Shown piece after piece: positions 46,891 through 56,275 of a stretch of DNA of 64,000 nucleotides (position 1 is the first letter of the stretch; each line of letters opens with the position of its first letter). A program made the position numbers and the translations under genes. This DNA comes from Vulcanimicrobiota bacterium (GTDB lineage Bacteria; Vulcanimicrobiota; Vulcanimicrobiia; Vulcanimicrobiales; Vulcanimicrobiaceae), in NCBI GenBank assembly GCA_003164495.1, contig PLTN01000165.1, positions 14,985-78,984 on the forward strand, read 5' to 3'. A model generated the notes under the pieces. That model had not been told where the DNA came from, did not search any database, and worked only from the letters and a program-made list of their open reading frames with translations.

Positions 46891-48051
46891 TTAGGCTTGG
46901 TGGTTTCCGAGGATGAGACACGCGTTGACGCCGGTCACCGCGCACTGTCCGCTGACGATGGCGGTTTCCGCGTCCGCGACCTGACGCGCACCGGCGCTGC
47001 CGCGCATCTGCGTGGCCGCTTCGGTGATGTGAAAGAACCCGCTGGCGTTGACTTGCGAGAGCAACCCGCCGCTCGTATTCACCGGCAATTCGCCGCCGAG
47101 TTCGATGCGGCCGTTCTCGACGAACGGTCCGCCTTCGCCCTTTTCGCAAAAGCCGTAGTCTTCGAGCGTCACGAGCACGACCGACGTGAAGCAATCGTAG
47201 AGCTCCGCCACGTCGATATCCTTGGGCCCGAGGCCCGACATCGCGTAGGCTTGGCGCGACGCGCCCTTGGCGGCCGTGGTCGTCATCGACGCCGCGTACT
47301 GGATGTCGGCATGCGAGGCGTGCTGGCCGAGGCCGAGCACGTAGACCGGCCGCTGCGCCAGGTCGCGCGCGCGTTCGGCCGACGTCACGATCACGGCGCC
47401 CGCGCCGTCGGTCGTGCCGCAGCAATCGAGGCGGTGGAACGGATCGACGATCATGCGCGACTCTTGGTGCTCGGCCAGCGTGATCGGCGTGCGCCAGACG
47501 GCGTTGGGCGTCAGGGCGCCGTGCTTGCGGCACGCCACCGCGATCGCACCGAACTGTTCGCTCGTGGTTCCGAATTCGTACATGTGACGGCGCGCCGGCA
47601 ACGCGTACTGGATCGGCGCACCGACCAAGCCGTACGGACGCTCGAGATCGTCGACCCAGTTCCGGTGCGCGGCGTGCATCTCTTTGGCCGAACCGCGCGA
47701 ACTCGACGAATCGCCGTTCACGCACAGGACCGTCGTGCAGTAGCCGGCTTCGAGCGCAGCCACCGCGGCCAGGATCATCGACACCGACGACGCGCCGCTG
47801 AGGCCGACGTCGGTGATGTACGACGGCTGCAGACCGAGCTGGTAGGCCAGGACCGCGGAGTAGTTGTCCATGTTCGCGCTGTGCGCGGGCCGCGCGATCA
47901 CGCTATCGATCGCCGCCTTCGGTAAACCCGCGTCGGCAATCGCGCGCGTGGCCGCCTCGAGGTGCAGTTCCATACCGGAGCGGCCCGTGCGCTGTCCGAC
48001 GTCGGACTCGCCGACGCCCACGATCGCGTACTTGCCGCTCAGGCTAGTCAT
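46891..48051 (-). CDS. Thiolase-fold protein, SCP2/Ltp2 (lipid-transfer/retro-aldolase) type
   Basis: Start MTSLSGKYAIVGVGESDVGQRTGRSG; AELYDCFTSVVLVTLEDYGFCEKGEGGPFVENGRIELGGELPVNTSGGLLSQ; GLSGASSV where classical thiolases have the nucleophilic Cys. Confidence 0.9.
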   Translation of the reverse strand: MTSLSGKYAIVGVGESDVGQRTGRSGMELHLEAATRAIADAGLPKAAIDSVIARPAHSANMDNYSAVLAYQLGLQPSYITDVGLSGASSVSMILAAVAALEAGYCTTVLCVNGDSSSSRGSAKEMHAAHRNWVDDLERPYGLVGAPIQYALPARRHMYEFGTTSEQFGAIAVACRKHGALTPNAVWRTPITLAEHQESRMIVDPFHRLDCCGTTDGAGAVIVTSAERARDLAQRPVYVLGLGQHASHADIQYAASMTTTAAKGASRQAYAMSGLGPKDIDVAELYDCFTSVVLVTLEDYGFCEKGEGGPFVENGRIELGGELPVNTSGGLLSQVNASGFFHITEAATQMRGSAGARQVADAETAIVSGQCAVTGVNACLILGNHQA

Positions 48052-48545
48052 GGCGTAACGGCGTCCCAAACGTGGCGGCTGACCGGCCAGTCGACGCACG
48101 GCAACAGGATCGTGCACGTACCGCGCAAGATCTGCTCGCCCTTTTGATTGCGGCCGTCGAACTCGCACACGATCCAGGGCGATTCCGGATCGCTCGATTT
48201 CTCGATCACCTTGGCCGAGAAGATGTGCATGTCGCCTTCGTAGGTCGACGTGCGGTGACGGCAATCCATCTTGCGCAGAAAGCCGCGCGGGCCGGCCCAG
48301 TCCATCAACGCGCGCGTGAGCAAGCTCTGGCGCTGCTGGCCGCTCACGACGATCGACGGCGCGCCGCGAAATTCGCGCACGTAGTCGCGATCGAGGTGCA
48401 ACAGTCCGGCGTTTTCTTGCACGGCCGCCCAGAACACGGCGCTCAGCAGCGTGTGCGGCCCGAATTCGCGCGGCGGGATCTCGGTACCGACCGCGACGTC
48501 CTCGAAATACCGCTGCTCGACCTCAACCGGATCGGGATGCCTCAT
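48048..48545 (-). CDS. MaoC-like (hotdog) dehydratase
   Basis: Start MRHPDPVEVEQRYFEDVAVGTEIPPREFGPHTLLSAVFWAAVQENAGLLHLDRDY at 48545; 4-nt overlaps both sides. Confidence 0.75.
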   Translation of the reverse strand: MRHPDPVEVEQRYFEDVAVGTEIPPREFGPHTLLSAVFWAAVQENAGLLHLDRDYVREFRGAPSIVVSGQQRQSLLTRALMDWAGPRGFLRKMDCRHRTSTYEGDMHIFSAKVIEKSSDPESPWIVCEFDGRNQKGEQILRGTCTILLPCVDWPVSRHVWDAVTP

Positions 48546-49669
48546 ATCACGCTCCGTTCGAACATTAGCACGCATTCTTCTTCCGTATAACCGAGTTCGC
48601 GCAAGATCTCGGCGTTGGCCGAACCCAGCCGCGGCGCGGTCGCCATCTCGCGATCCCAGATCGTGGCCAGCGCGCCGCGCGGGAAGAGCATGTGCCCGTG
48701 CGCCGGGTGATCGATCTCGACCAGAAACCGCCGGTCGATCAGCTGGGCATCTTCGGCGAGATCGAGCGAGGTCGCGATCGGCGCCGCCGGGATGTGGCGG
48801 CTCTGCGCCTCGCTCACCACCTCGAGTTTGGTGGATCCGCTCGCCCACGTTCCGATGCGGTCGAGCAACTCGTCGCGCCGGGCCAGCCGCGCTTCGTACT
48901 TGCCGAGCGTCTCATCGTTGGTCAGCACGGGATCGTCCATCCATTCGAGCAGCATCCGCCACTGTTCGCGCGAGTCCATCAAGCTCAGCATCCAGAAGCC
49001 GTCGCTGCTCGGCAGCGCGCCGGCGAGCGCCGTCACCGAACCGCGCGCGCCGCTGCGCTCGACGCGGCGTCCGCGCGCCATGTAGTTCTCGATACCGTGA
49101 TCGAGAAACGATTCGAAGCATTGCTGGATGTCGACCGTTACGGTTTGACCTTCGCCCGTCATCCGATGCACGAGCAGCGCCGACGCCGCCGCAATCATCA
49201 CCCAGAGCCCGGTTGCGGCGTACATGATGTGCCCGCCCATCAACACCGGTGCGCGATCCGGATGACCGGTGATCGAGAGCAAGCCCGAACGCGCGTACGC
49301 GCACAACTCCGGCCGTTCGTCTTCCGTGATCAGCACCAGCACGAGGCCGGGGTTGAGCGCGCGCAGTTCGGCTTCTGGAATCGGCAGCGGCAAACTCGCC
49401 ACGATCGTATCGGCTGTTTGCGCGAGCCGCACGAACGCTTCACGCCCGGCCGCCGTCGTGACGTCGAGCGCAACGCTGCGTTTGCCGGTGTTGAAGAACT
49501 GATGGTACGCGCCGTCTTCGATATCGGGTACACCGCCGAGGAATGGGCCTTGGCGGCGCACCGCATCGCCGCCGGGCGGCTCGAGACGGATCACGTCATG
49601 GCCCTGCTCGGCCAACAGCCGGGTTGCATAGACGCCGGCTTGACGCGAGAGATCGAGCACCCGTCCCAA
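48542..49669 (-). CDS. Family III CoA-transferase
   Basis: GRVLDLSRQAGVYATRLLAEQGHDVIRLEPPGGDAVRRQGPFLGGVPDIEDGAYHQFFNTGKRSVALDVTTAAGREAF. Confidence 0.92.
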   Translation of the reverse strand: MGRVLDLSRQAGVYATRLLAEQGHDVIRLEPPGGDAVRRQGPFLGGVPDIEDGAYHQFFNTGKRSVALDVTTAAGREAFVRLAQTADTIVASLPLPIPEAELRALNPGLVLVLITEDERPELCAYARSGLLSITGHPDRAPVLMGGHIMYAATGLWVMIAAASALLVHRMTGEGQTVTVDIQQCFESFLDHGIENYMARGRRVERSGARGSVTALAGALPSSDGFWMLSLMDSREQWRMLLEWMDDPVLTNDETLGKYEARLARRDELLDRIGTWASGSTKLEVVSEAQSRHIPAAPIATSLDLAEDAQLIDRRFLVEIDHPAHGHMLFPRGALATIWDREMATAPRLGSANAEILRELGYTEEECVLMFERSVI

Positions 49670-49671
49670 TG

Positions 49672-50199
49672 TCAGCTCGCTTTAAACGACGTCAGCTCGA
49701 GCTTTGCGTCGTGATTGAGTTGACGGAGGACGAGTTCGCCGTGTTGATTGCGGATTTCGAATTCCGAAACGATCAGGATCATCGGCCGGCCGTCGCGCGT
49801 GCGGCGCGCCAGCAGATCGACCAGTTTCGTCGTGACCGTAAGCCGGTCACCGACATAGACCGGACGCAGCCACTCGTAGACTTGGCCCGCGTTGCGCGTG
49901 TTCTTGAACGACGGCGGCAACTGGAGCGGACCCCAATCCAGACCCGGCCGTTGGCCGACCGGTACCTGAATGCGGCGAAAGAGAATGACGACGAAGATCG
50001 GCGGCACGACGACGCCGTTGTAACCCATGCTGCGCGCGTAGGCCGCGTCGCGATAGATCGGGTTCGTCTCGCCGATGACGGAGACGAAGTGCCGCACATC
50101 GGACGCGCTGATCTCCTCGGGGATCTCGAGCGGCTGCGTCGTGAATCCGATGCACGCACGCATCTCGTCGGTGATGAGCGATTCGATATCGTCAACCAC
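49672..50199 (-). CDS. MaoC-family dehydratase (N-terminal hotdog type)
   Basis: EISASDVRHFVSVIGETNPIYRDAAYARSMGYNGVVVPPIFVVILF ... NTRNAGQVYEWLRPVYVGDRLTVTTKLVDL. Confidence 0.85.
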   Translation of the reverse strand: MVDDIESLITDEMRACIGFTTQPLEIPEEISASDVRHFVSVIGETNPIYRDAAYARSMGYNGVVVPPIFVVILFRRIQVPVGQRPGLDWGPLQLPPSFKNTRNAGQVYEWLRPVYVGDRLTVTTKLVDLLARRTRDGRPMILIVSEFEIRNQHGELVLRQLNHDAKLELTSFKAS

Positions 50200-50205
50200 G
50201 ATGCG

Positions 50206-51399
50206 CTACTTGCCGGGTAACGGGTCGCCGCCGGCTTTGCTCACCGCGGTAAAGGAACCGTCTTTTTGTTCGTACTTCACCATGACGATGTTCTTCGAAC
50301 CGAGTCCACGTTGCGGTTCGGCTTTGAAATCGTACGGCCCGTTCACGCCGGTGAAGCCTTGCAGGTTGCTGACATACGCTTTGAGTTTCGCCGCCGAGGC
50401 ATCGGGTCCGAGCTTGCGCAGCGCGTCGACCATGATCAAGCCCGGATCCCAGGCCGAGATCTCGATCATGTCGGGCTTCGCATTGAGCGGCGCGAGCGCG
50501 TTCGTCAAGGTTTCGACCGCGGCTTTCGTGGCCGGATTCATCGACGCTTCACCGGCGTAATACGGCACCGATGCGAACAGCAGATTGGTTGGCAGCTTCG
50601 GTCCATATTGTTTGAAGAAGCCGGCGTTGAGGTTGCCCGGTGAAGTGGCCGTGGGCAAGTCGATGTTCAAATCTTGCGCGCTGCGGAAGAGCGTGCCGGC
50701 CGCCGTACCCGTGGCCCAAATGACCAGCACGTCGGGTTTCGCGGTTTTGATCCGCTCCATTTGCGCGGCGGCGCTGAGGTCGCCGGGCGTGAAGTACTCG
50801 TGCGCGACGATTTGGATCGACTTGTTTTCCGGTAACCCGGCCGCGTAGAGCAGCGCCTTCTCCGCGTCCTGACCGCCGGCATCGGAGGCCACCACGTAGG
50901 CGAGCTTCTTCAAGCCGCGTTCGCGGAAGTAGCGCAGCGTTACGACGAACTGCGGTTCGTATGGAAAGAGCGTAAGGAAGTTGTAGCTCCCGGGCGTCGG
51001 ATGCCCGGCGTTCGCCAAGCAGTAGAGGAACGGTCCGTTTTGTTCGATGAGCGGAGCGATCGCGGCGCAGGCATCGGGGCTCGAGGGACCCATGATGAGC
51101 GGTACGTTCTTGGCGATCAGGCCCTGCGCGAGCTGCAGCGCAACTTTCGGATCGGACTGATCGTCGGCGAAGACGAACGAGAGCTGCCGCCCGCGGATGC
51201 CGCCGGTCTTGTTGGTGTATGTCTCCAGTGCTTTGAGCGCTTGCTGGTCGGTCTGCGCGACGAACGCGAGCCGGCCGGTCAGTGGCAAGATCACGTTGAT
51301 CTCGTACGGGTCGGCAGCGCCTACCGGCGAGCCCAACGCGGCGAGTGACGCAGCGGTGATGACCAGTGCAATTAATTTGCGAAAATACCCAGGAGCCAT
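50206..51399 (-). CDS. Branched-chain amino acid-type ABC transporter substrate-binding protein (LivK-like)
   Basis: Start MAPGYFRKLIALVITAASLAALGSPVGA; YEINVILPLTGRLAFVAQTDQQALKALETYTNKTGGIRGRQLSFVFADDQSDPKVALQLAQGLIAKNVPLIMGPSS. Confidence 0.92.
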   Translation of the reverse strand: MAPGYFRKLIALVITAASLAALGSPVGAADPYEINVILPLTGRLAFVAQTDQQALKALETYTNKTGGIRGRQLSFVFADDQSDPKVALQLAQGLIAKNVPLIMGPSSPDACAAIAPLIEQNGPFLYCLANAGHPTPGSYNFLTLFPYEPQFVVTLRYFRERGLKKLAYVVASDAGGQDAEKALLYAAGLPENKSIQIVAHEYFTPGDLSAAAQMERIKTAKPDVLVIWATGTAAGTLFRSAQDLNIDLPTATSPGNLNAGFFKQYGPKLPTNLLFASVPYYAGEASMNPATKAAVETLTNALAPLNAKPDMIEISAWDPGLIMVDALRKLGPDASAAKLKAYVSNLQGFTGVNGPYDFKAEPQRGLGSKNIVMVKYEQKDGSFTAVSKAGGDPLPGK

Positions 51400-51422
51400 A
51401 GCAACGAGGTTACAAGCAGGTC

Positions 51423-51434
51423 TGACTAAAGTCA
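51423..51434. promoter_or_regulatory. Candidate operator in divergent livK/livHM intergenic region
   Basis: TGACTAAAGTCA: TGACT-AA-AGTCA inverted repeat, between gene starts at 51399 (-) and 51456 (+). Confidence 0.4.
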
Positions 51435-51455
51435 AGTCGAGCCGGCGGAGTTTGC

Positions 51456-53354
51456 ATGCAGCAAGCACTTGAGATCATTGTGGGAGGACTGCTGCAAGGC
51501 GGCGCGTTTGCGCTCGTAGCTCTGGGCTTCGCGCTGATCTATCGCGTCACCGGAATGCTCAATCTCGCGCAGGGTGCCTTCGTCATCGTCGGCGCGCTCT
51601 TGCTCTACACGTTTCACCAAGTGCTGGCGTGGCCGCTGGCGCTGGCGTTTCTCGCATCGCTGTTCATTTCGGTGATCATCGGAACCGTGCTGGCGCAGTT
51701 CGTCTTGGAACCGGCACTGCGAAAATTGCCGCCGGGCGGTTCGATCATGATCACGGCCGGACTGCTGACGCTCTTCGAAGGCGCGATTCTGTTGACGTGG
51801 GGCAGTCAGCCCTATCAGCTCGATCCGTTCACCGGTTCGCGCTCGTACGAAGTTTTCGGCATCCTCTTCCCGACGCAAGCACCGTGGGACGCAGGCGGCA
51901 CGGTGCTCATCGTCGCCGCGATGTGGTACGTGCTGCAGAAAACGCGCTTCGGCATGGCGTTGCGCGCCTGTTCGGAAAATCACGCCGCGGCCGCGCTGAT
52001 GGGGATCGACGTGCGAAGGATGACGATCGCATCGTTCGCCGCCGCAGCCGGGATCGGCGCGATTGCCGGCATGCTGATCGGGCCGATCATCTCGCTTGAA
52101 TTCAGCGGCGGCGGCATCTTCTCGACATCGGGCTTCATCGCGCTCTCGATCGGCGGCGCCGCATCGTTCTTCGGCCCGATCGTCGGCGGACTCAGCCTCG
52201 GTTTGATCGAGCAAGGCGCGGCCGGCTACATCTCGTCGATGTTCTCGACGACGATCGCGCTCATACTCTTGCTCGTCATGCTCGTCGTGCGCCCGACCGG
52301 ACTCATCGCGGGCCGCATTCACCGCCGCGAAGACGTGCGCGACGTTCCGAAAAATCAGAGCAGCGTTTCGACGCGCCTCAACGGCACCCAAAAGCGCGCC
52401 CTGGGCGCCGTGGCGCTGCTGGCGATCGTTTTCGCGCCGTTCCTCGTGAGCGCGCAACTGCTGAGCTCGCTCGTGATCGCCGGCATCATCTACATCGCGC
52501 TGCTCGGACTCGACGTGCTGATGGGCTATTGCGGTTTGGTCAGCCTCGGCAACGCGGCGTTCATGGCGACCGGCGGTTACACCGCCGCGATCTGCTGCAT
52601 CGACTTCCACCTCGCACCGCTGCTGGGCATGCTTGCCGGGCTCGTGGTTTCGCTCGTCTGCGCGAGCATTCTGTCGTTCGTGACGGTGAAGCTGCGCGGG
52701 CTCTACATGGCGCTCGCAACGCTGTCGTTCGGCCTCTTGATCGATTCGCTCGCGCTCGGCATGCGCGATTGGACGGGTGGTCCGTCCGGACTGCCCGGCA
52801 TTCCGAGTTTCTCGATCGGCAGTTTGGTGTTTGCCAGTCCGACGGCCAACTACTATCTGGTGTGGGGCATCGTCGTCGTGAGCTTGGTGGCGCTGGCGAA
52901 CGCGATGCGTTCGGACTTCGGCCGCGCGCTGCGCGCCATCCACACGGACCAAACAGCGGCGCTCTCACTCGGCGTCGACGTGCCGCGCTACAAACTCTAC
53001 GCCTTCCTGATCGGCGCGGCGTTCGCGTCGATCTCCGGCAGCCTGCTCGCGTTCGACTTCCACTTCATCTCACCGACGATGGTGAGCACGGATCAGTCGT
53101 TTCTGCTGGTGACGATGTTGATCATCGGCGGTGAAGCGACGCTCGTGGGCCCGGTGATCGGCGTCATCCTGTTGACGCTCTTGCCGACGCTCTTCCAGTT
53201 CTTGGATACGTATAAAACGATGGCGTCGGGGCTCTTGCTCGTTGCCGCGCTGCTGTATTTCCCAAGCGGCCTCTACGGCGGGTTCACCTCGCTCGTCCGC
53301 CGCCTCTCCGGCACTCCCCGCACCCCGAGCCCAACCGTCCTCACGGCAGATTGA
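51456..53354 (+). CDS. Fused LivH-LivM branched-chain amino acid-type ABC permease
   Basis: 632 aa; LivH-like N half (LLQGGAFALVALGFALIYRVTGMLNLAQGAFVIVGALL) and LivM-like C half (LMGYCGLVSLGNAAFMATGGYTAAI ... LRAIHTDQTAALSLGVDVPRYKLYAFLIGAAFASISGSLLAF). Confidence 0.93.
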   Translation: MQQALEIIVGGLLQGGAFALVALGFALIYRVTGMLNLAQGAFVIVGALLLYTFHQVLAWPLALAFLASLFISVIIGTVLAQFVLEPALRKLPPGGSIMITAGLLTLFEGAILLTWGSQPYQLDPFTGSRSYEVFGILFPTQAPWDAGGTVLIVAAMWYVLQKTRFGMALRACSENHAAAALMGIDVRRMTIASFAAAAGIGAIAGMLIGPIISLEFSGGGIFSTSGFIALSIGGAASFFGPIVGGLSLGLIEQGAAGYISSMFSTTIALILLLVMLVVRPTGLIAGRIHRREDVRDVPKNQSSVSTRLNGTQKRALGAVALLAIVFAPFLVSAQLLSSLVIAGIIYIALLGLDVLMGYCGLVSLGNAAFMATGGYTAAICCIDFHLAPLLGMLAGLVVSLVCASILSFVTVKLRGLYMALATLSFGLLIDSLALGMRDWTGGPSGLPGIPSFSIGSLVFASPTANYYLVWGIVVVSLVALANAMRSDFGRALRAIHTDQTAALSLGVDVPRYKLYAFLIGAAFASISGSLLAFDFHFISPTMVSTDQSFLLVTMLIIGGEATLVGPVIGVILLTLLPTLFQFLDTYKTMASGLLLVAALLYFPSGLYGGFTSLVRRLSGTPRTPSPTVLTAD

Positions 53355-53379
53355 CTATCGAACGTATGTTCGATATAAT
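53351..53379 (+). promoter_or_regulatory. SOS promoter: TTGACT-[ATCGAACGTATGTTCGA]-TATAAT with LexA box in the spacer
   Basis: CGAACGTATGTTCG fits the Gram-positive-type LexA consensus CGAACRNRYGTTYG; -35 at 53351-53356, -10 at 53374-53379, 17-nt spacer; ATG at 53389. Confidence 0.85.
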
Positions 53380-53388
53380 CGGCGCCCC

Positions 53389-54867
53389 ATGCCGATTGTC
53401 TGCGTCTGGATCCCGGCGTTCCGGCTCGCCGTTGCCCGGCTGAACGGGTCCGTCGACCTGAACGACCCCGTGATCGTGGCCGACAAGCTCGAACGCGGCC
53501 GGGTCGTCGACTGCTCCTTGCCGGCGGCGGTCCTCGGGGTTCGGCCGGGGATGACGCTCGTGCAAGCGCAGGCCGTGGCCAACGAGGCCCGGACGGTGGT
53601 CGACGATCGCGAGCGGGACGCGGCGGTCTGGGCCGACGTGCTCGAGGCGCTCGATGCCGCCTCGCCGCTGGTCGAAGACGCGGGCTGGGGCCGGGCCTTC
53701 CTTGAGATGCACGGCATCGAGGGCAGTGCCTACGGCTGGATCGGGGCGGTCCGCAACGCGCTGGCCGGGTTCGATCTGCCGCTGCGGGTGGGTCTGGGGC
53801 CGAACCCGTTCGTCGCGCGCGCGGCGGCGATGCTCGGCGACGGGGCGATCTGCGACGGCGACCCGGCGGCCTTCCTCACCGCTCTGCCGCTGGAATTGCT
53901 CGATTGCGGCGACGACGTCTGCGACCGGCTGCGCTTGCTCGGGGTCGCCACGCTCGGCGATCTGGCCGCGCTGCCGCACGGGCCGTTCGTGCGCCGCTTC
54001 GGCCCGGCGTCGGGACGCTGGCACGAGTGGGCGCGCGGAATCGACCGCCGGTGCTTGCGTCCGCGGCCGCGCGCCTTGCGGATCGACCGCAGCAGCTACG
54101 GCGAGGGCGAGGCCACTTCCGAAGAAGCCGTGCTCTTTGCGCTGCGCTCGCTGGTCAACCGCGTCGTCGACGATCTGGGCGCGGCGGGGAAACGCGCGGG
54201 GCGGCTCGTGCTCGCGCTCGAGTGCGAGAACGGCGACGTCCGCGAACTGACGACGCGCGTCGCGCAACCCACCGCGGTACCGGCAACGCTGTTCAACCTG
54301 CTGCGGGCACGCCTCGAGGGCGTCGTCCTCGACGCGCCCGTCACCGGTTTGCGTCTCGTCGCCGAGGGACTCGAAGACGGCGGCGTGCCGCTCGCGCTCT
54401 TCGCCGCCGGCGATCCGGATCCGGATGCGCTCGGCGTCGTCCTCGCGCGACTCGATGCCGCATTCGGCGACGGCGGCGCATTGCGCACGCGCATCGTGAA
54501 CGGCCCGCGCGTCGAGCGGCGCTTCGCGCACGACCCGTTCACGCTCGAACCGTTGGTGACGAAAAGCTGGACCGCCGCCGCGCCGGCACCGTTACCGCAA
54601 ACGGCAACACTGCAATTCCATCCCATTGCACCGCAAACCGTCGCCGTGCGCGTGATCGGCGGCGCACCACGATTCGTCGGCACGCCCGCGCAAACGGTAC
54701 TCGATGCGGCCGGCCCGTGGCGCGTTGAAGAAGCGTGGTGGGCAAGCGCAGTCGGAGCCGGCGAGCCGCTGGTGCGCGATGAATACGACGTGCTGCTCGA
54801 CGACGGCTCGCTCGTCCGCATCGCGCACGAATCGAGTACCTGGAGCATCCGCGGGGTCTACGATTAA
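53389..54867 (+). CDS. imuB: ImuB-like Y-family polymerase homologue (probably catalytically inactive)
   Basis: MPIVCVWIPAFRLAVARLNG...DPVIVADKLERGRVVDCSLPAAVLGVRPGMTLVQAQA...PLVEDAGWGRAFLEMHGI; Y-family fold with acidic catalytic motif residues missing; SOS box upstream. Confidence 0.85.
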   Translation: MPIVCVWIPAFRLAVARLNGSVDLNDPVIVADKLERGRVVDCSLPAAVLGVRPGMTLVQAQAVANEARTVVDDRERDAAVWADVLEALDAASPLVEDAGWGRAFLEMHGIEGSAYGWIGAVRNALAGFDLPLRVGLGPNPFVARAAAMLGDGAICDGDPAAFLTALPLELLDCGDDVCDRLRLLGVATLGDLAALPHGPFVRRFGPASGRWHEWARGIDRRCLRPRPRALRIDRSSYGEGEATSEEAVLFALRSLVNRVVDDLGAAGKRAGRLVLALECENGDVRELTTRVAQPTAVPATLFNLLRARLEGVVLDAPVTGLRLVAEGLEDGGVPLALFAAGDPDPDALGVVLARLDAAFGDGGALRTRIVNGPRVERRFAHDPFTLEPLVTKSWTAAAPAPLPQTATLQFHPIAPQTVAVRVIGGAPRFVGTPAQTVLDAAGPWRVEEAWWASAVGAGEPLVRDEYDVLLDDGSLVRIAHESSTWSIRGVYD

Positions 54868-54916
54868 GGTCCGCTTGCGACTTCGCGCGTTGACGTACGC
54901 AACCAGACGTGCGACA

Positions 54917-56275
54917 ATGACATGTCACCAGCGCGATCGTTCGTTCTCTTTTGCCGATCAATTGCGCATTTTTGAAAGACGAACGATCATTTCACCCTTC
55001 GATAGCCTTGGGCTGCGACCGCAGCTTCTGCGTGCCGTGGCGGAGCTTGGGTTCACCGAGCCTACCCCCGTCCAAACCGCCTCGATTCCGCCCGCGTTGA
55101 GCGGACGCGATCTGCTTGCCAGCGCCGCCACCGGCAGCGGCAAATCGGCCGCCTTCGGGTTGCCGCTCGTGCAAATGCTGATGGATCTGCCGCGCGGTAC
55201 GACGCGCGCACTGATTCTCGCACCGACGCGCGAACTCGCCGCCCAAATCACCGCGCACCTCACCGCGTTCGCCAAGCATACGACCGTCAAAGTTGCGGCC
55301 GTGTACGGCGGCGTCGGTTTCGGTCAGCAAGCCTCCGCATTCAAACGCGGCACCGACATCATCGTCGCGACGCCCGGACGTTTGCTCGATCATCTTGCGC
55401 AGAAAACCGCCTCGCTCGACAACATCTCGTTTCTCGTCATCGACGAAGCGGATCGCATGCTCGACATGGGCTTTCTGCCCACCGTGCGCCGCATTCTGCG
55501 CGTGCTTCCGACCAAACGTCAGACCCTGTTCTTCTCGGCCACGATCCCGCCGGAAATTGCAGCGCTCAGCAAAGACATGCTGCAGAACCCGCACCGCGTC
55601 GACCTCGCGCCCGCGAAAGGTCCGGCCGTCGGCATCACGCAGACGGTGTACACCGTCGGTCAGATGCAGAAGAACGATATGCTCCTCGAGCTGCTCAAAG
55701 ACAACAATATCTTCAGCGCGATCGTGTTCACGCGCACCAAAGCGCGTGCCAATCGCCTCGCGGCGCATCTTCTCAAGCACGACGTTGAAGCCGACCGCAT
55801 TCACGGCGACCGTTCGCAAGCCCAGCGCACGCGCGCGCTGCAAGACTTCAAGCGCGGGAAATTCCGCGTGCTGGTCGCGACCGATATCGCGGCGCGCGGC
55901 ATCGACATCGCCGAGCTCGGACACGTGATCAACTTCGACGTGCCGATGGTGCCCGAAGATTACGTCCATCGCGTCGGCCGCACCGCGCGCGCATCGGCAA
56001 CCGGCGATGCGATCACGTTCGTCGCCGCCGACGAAGAGAAGTACTTCGCGCAGATCGAGAAAGTGCTCGGCAAGCGCCTCGACCGCGCGAAAACGCCGGA
56101 CCTCCCGCCGGTCGCGCAGAATCCCGTGCGTTACACGGACGACGTTCCGGGCGCCCAGCGTCCGCGCTCGCCGCGTCCGCCGCGGAACGCACACGCACCG
56201 GCCGCCGCTGCGAGCTCCTCGCCGCGCCGCGAATTCCGTTCGCTGCCGCCGAGCAAGAGCGGCCGGCCCCGCTAA
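54917..56275 (+). CDS. DEAD-box RNA helicase (RhlE-like)
   Basis: ATGSGKSAAF, APTRELAAQI, VIDEADRMLDMGF, FSATIP, ATDIAARGIDI, HRVGRTAR; frame of ORF 54704..56275. Confidence 0.95.
   Translation: MTCHQRDRSFSFADQLRIFERRTIISPFDSLGLRPQLLRAVAELGFTEPTPVQTASIPPALSGRDLLASAATGSGKSAAFGLPLVQMLMDLPRGTTRALILAPTRELAAQITAHLTAFAKHTTVKVAAVYGGVGFGQQASAFKRGTDIIVATPGRLLDHLAQKTASLDNISFLVIDEADRMLDMGFLPTVRRILRVLPTKRQTLFFSATIPPEIAALSKDMLQNPHRVDLAPAKGPAVGITQTVYTVGQMQKNDMLLELLKDNNIFSAIVFTRTKARANRLAAHLLKHDVEADRIHGDRSQAQRTRALQDFKRGKFRVLVATDIAARGIDIAELGHVINFDVPMVPEDYVHRVGRTARASATGDAITFVAADEEKYFAQIEKVLGKRLDRAKTPDLPPVAQNPVRYTDDVPGAQRPRSPRPPRNAHAPAAAASSSPRREFRSLPPSKSGRPR

Noticed and set aside
46120-47925. 601-aa plus-strand ORF opposite BNR and thiolase genes
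   Set aside because: Crosses two well-supported minus-strand genes; shadow composition.
44567-49669. Loss of the catalytic Asp in the two family III CoA-transferases (IDLSQFECS, VDIQQCFES)
   Set aside because: A Glu at or near this position is, to my recollection, common in many annotated family members; cannot be called unusual without an alignment.
51432-52952. 506-aa minus ORF opposite the LivHM fusion
   Set aside because: Extremely Arg/Glu/His-rich antisense frame of a membrane-protein gene.
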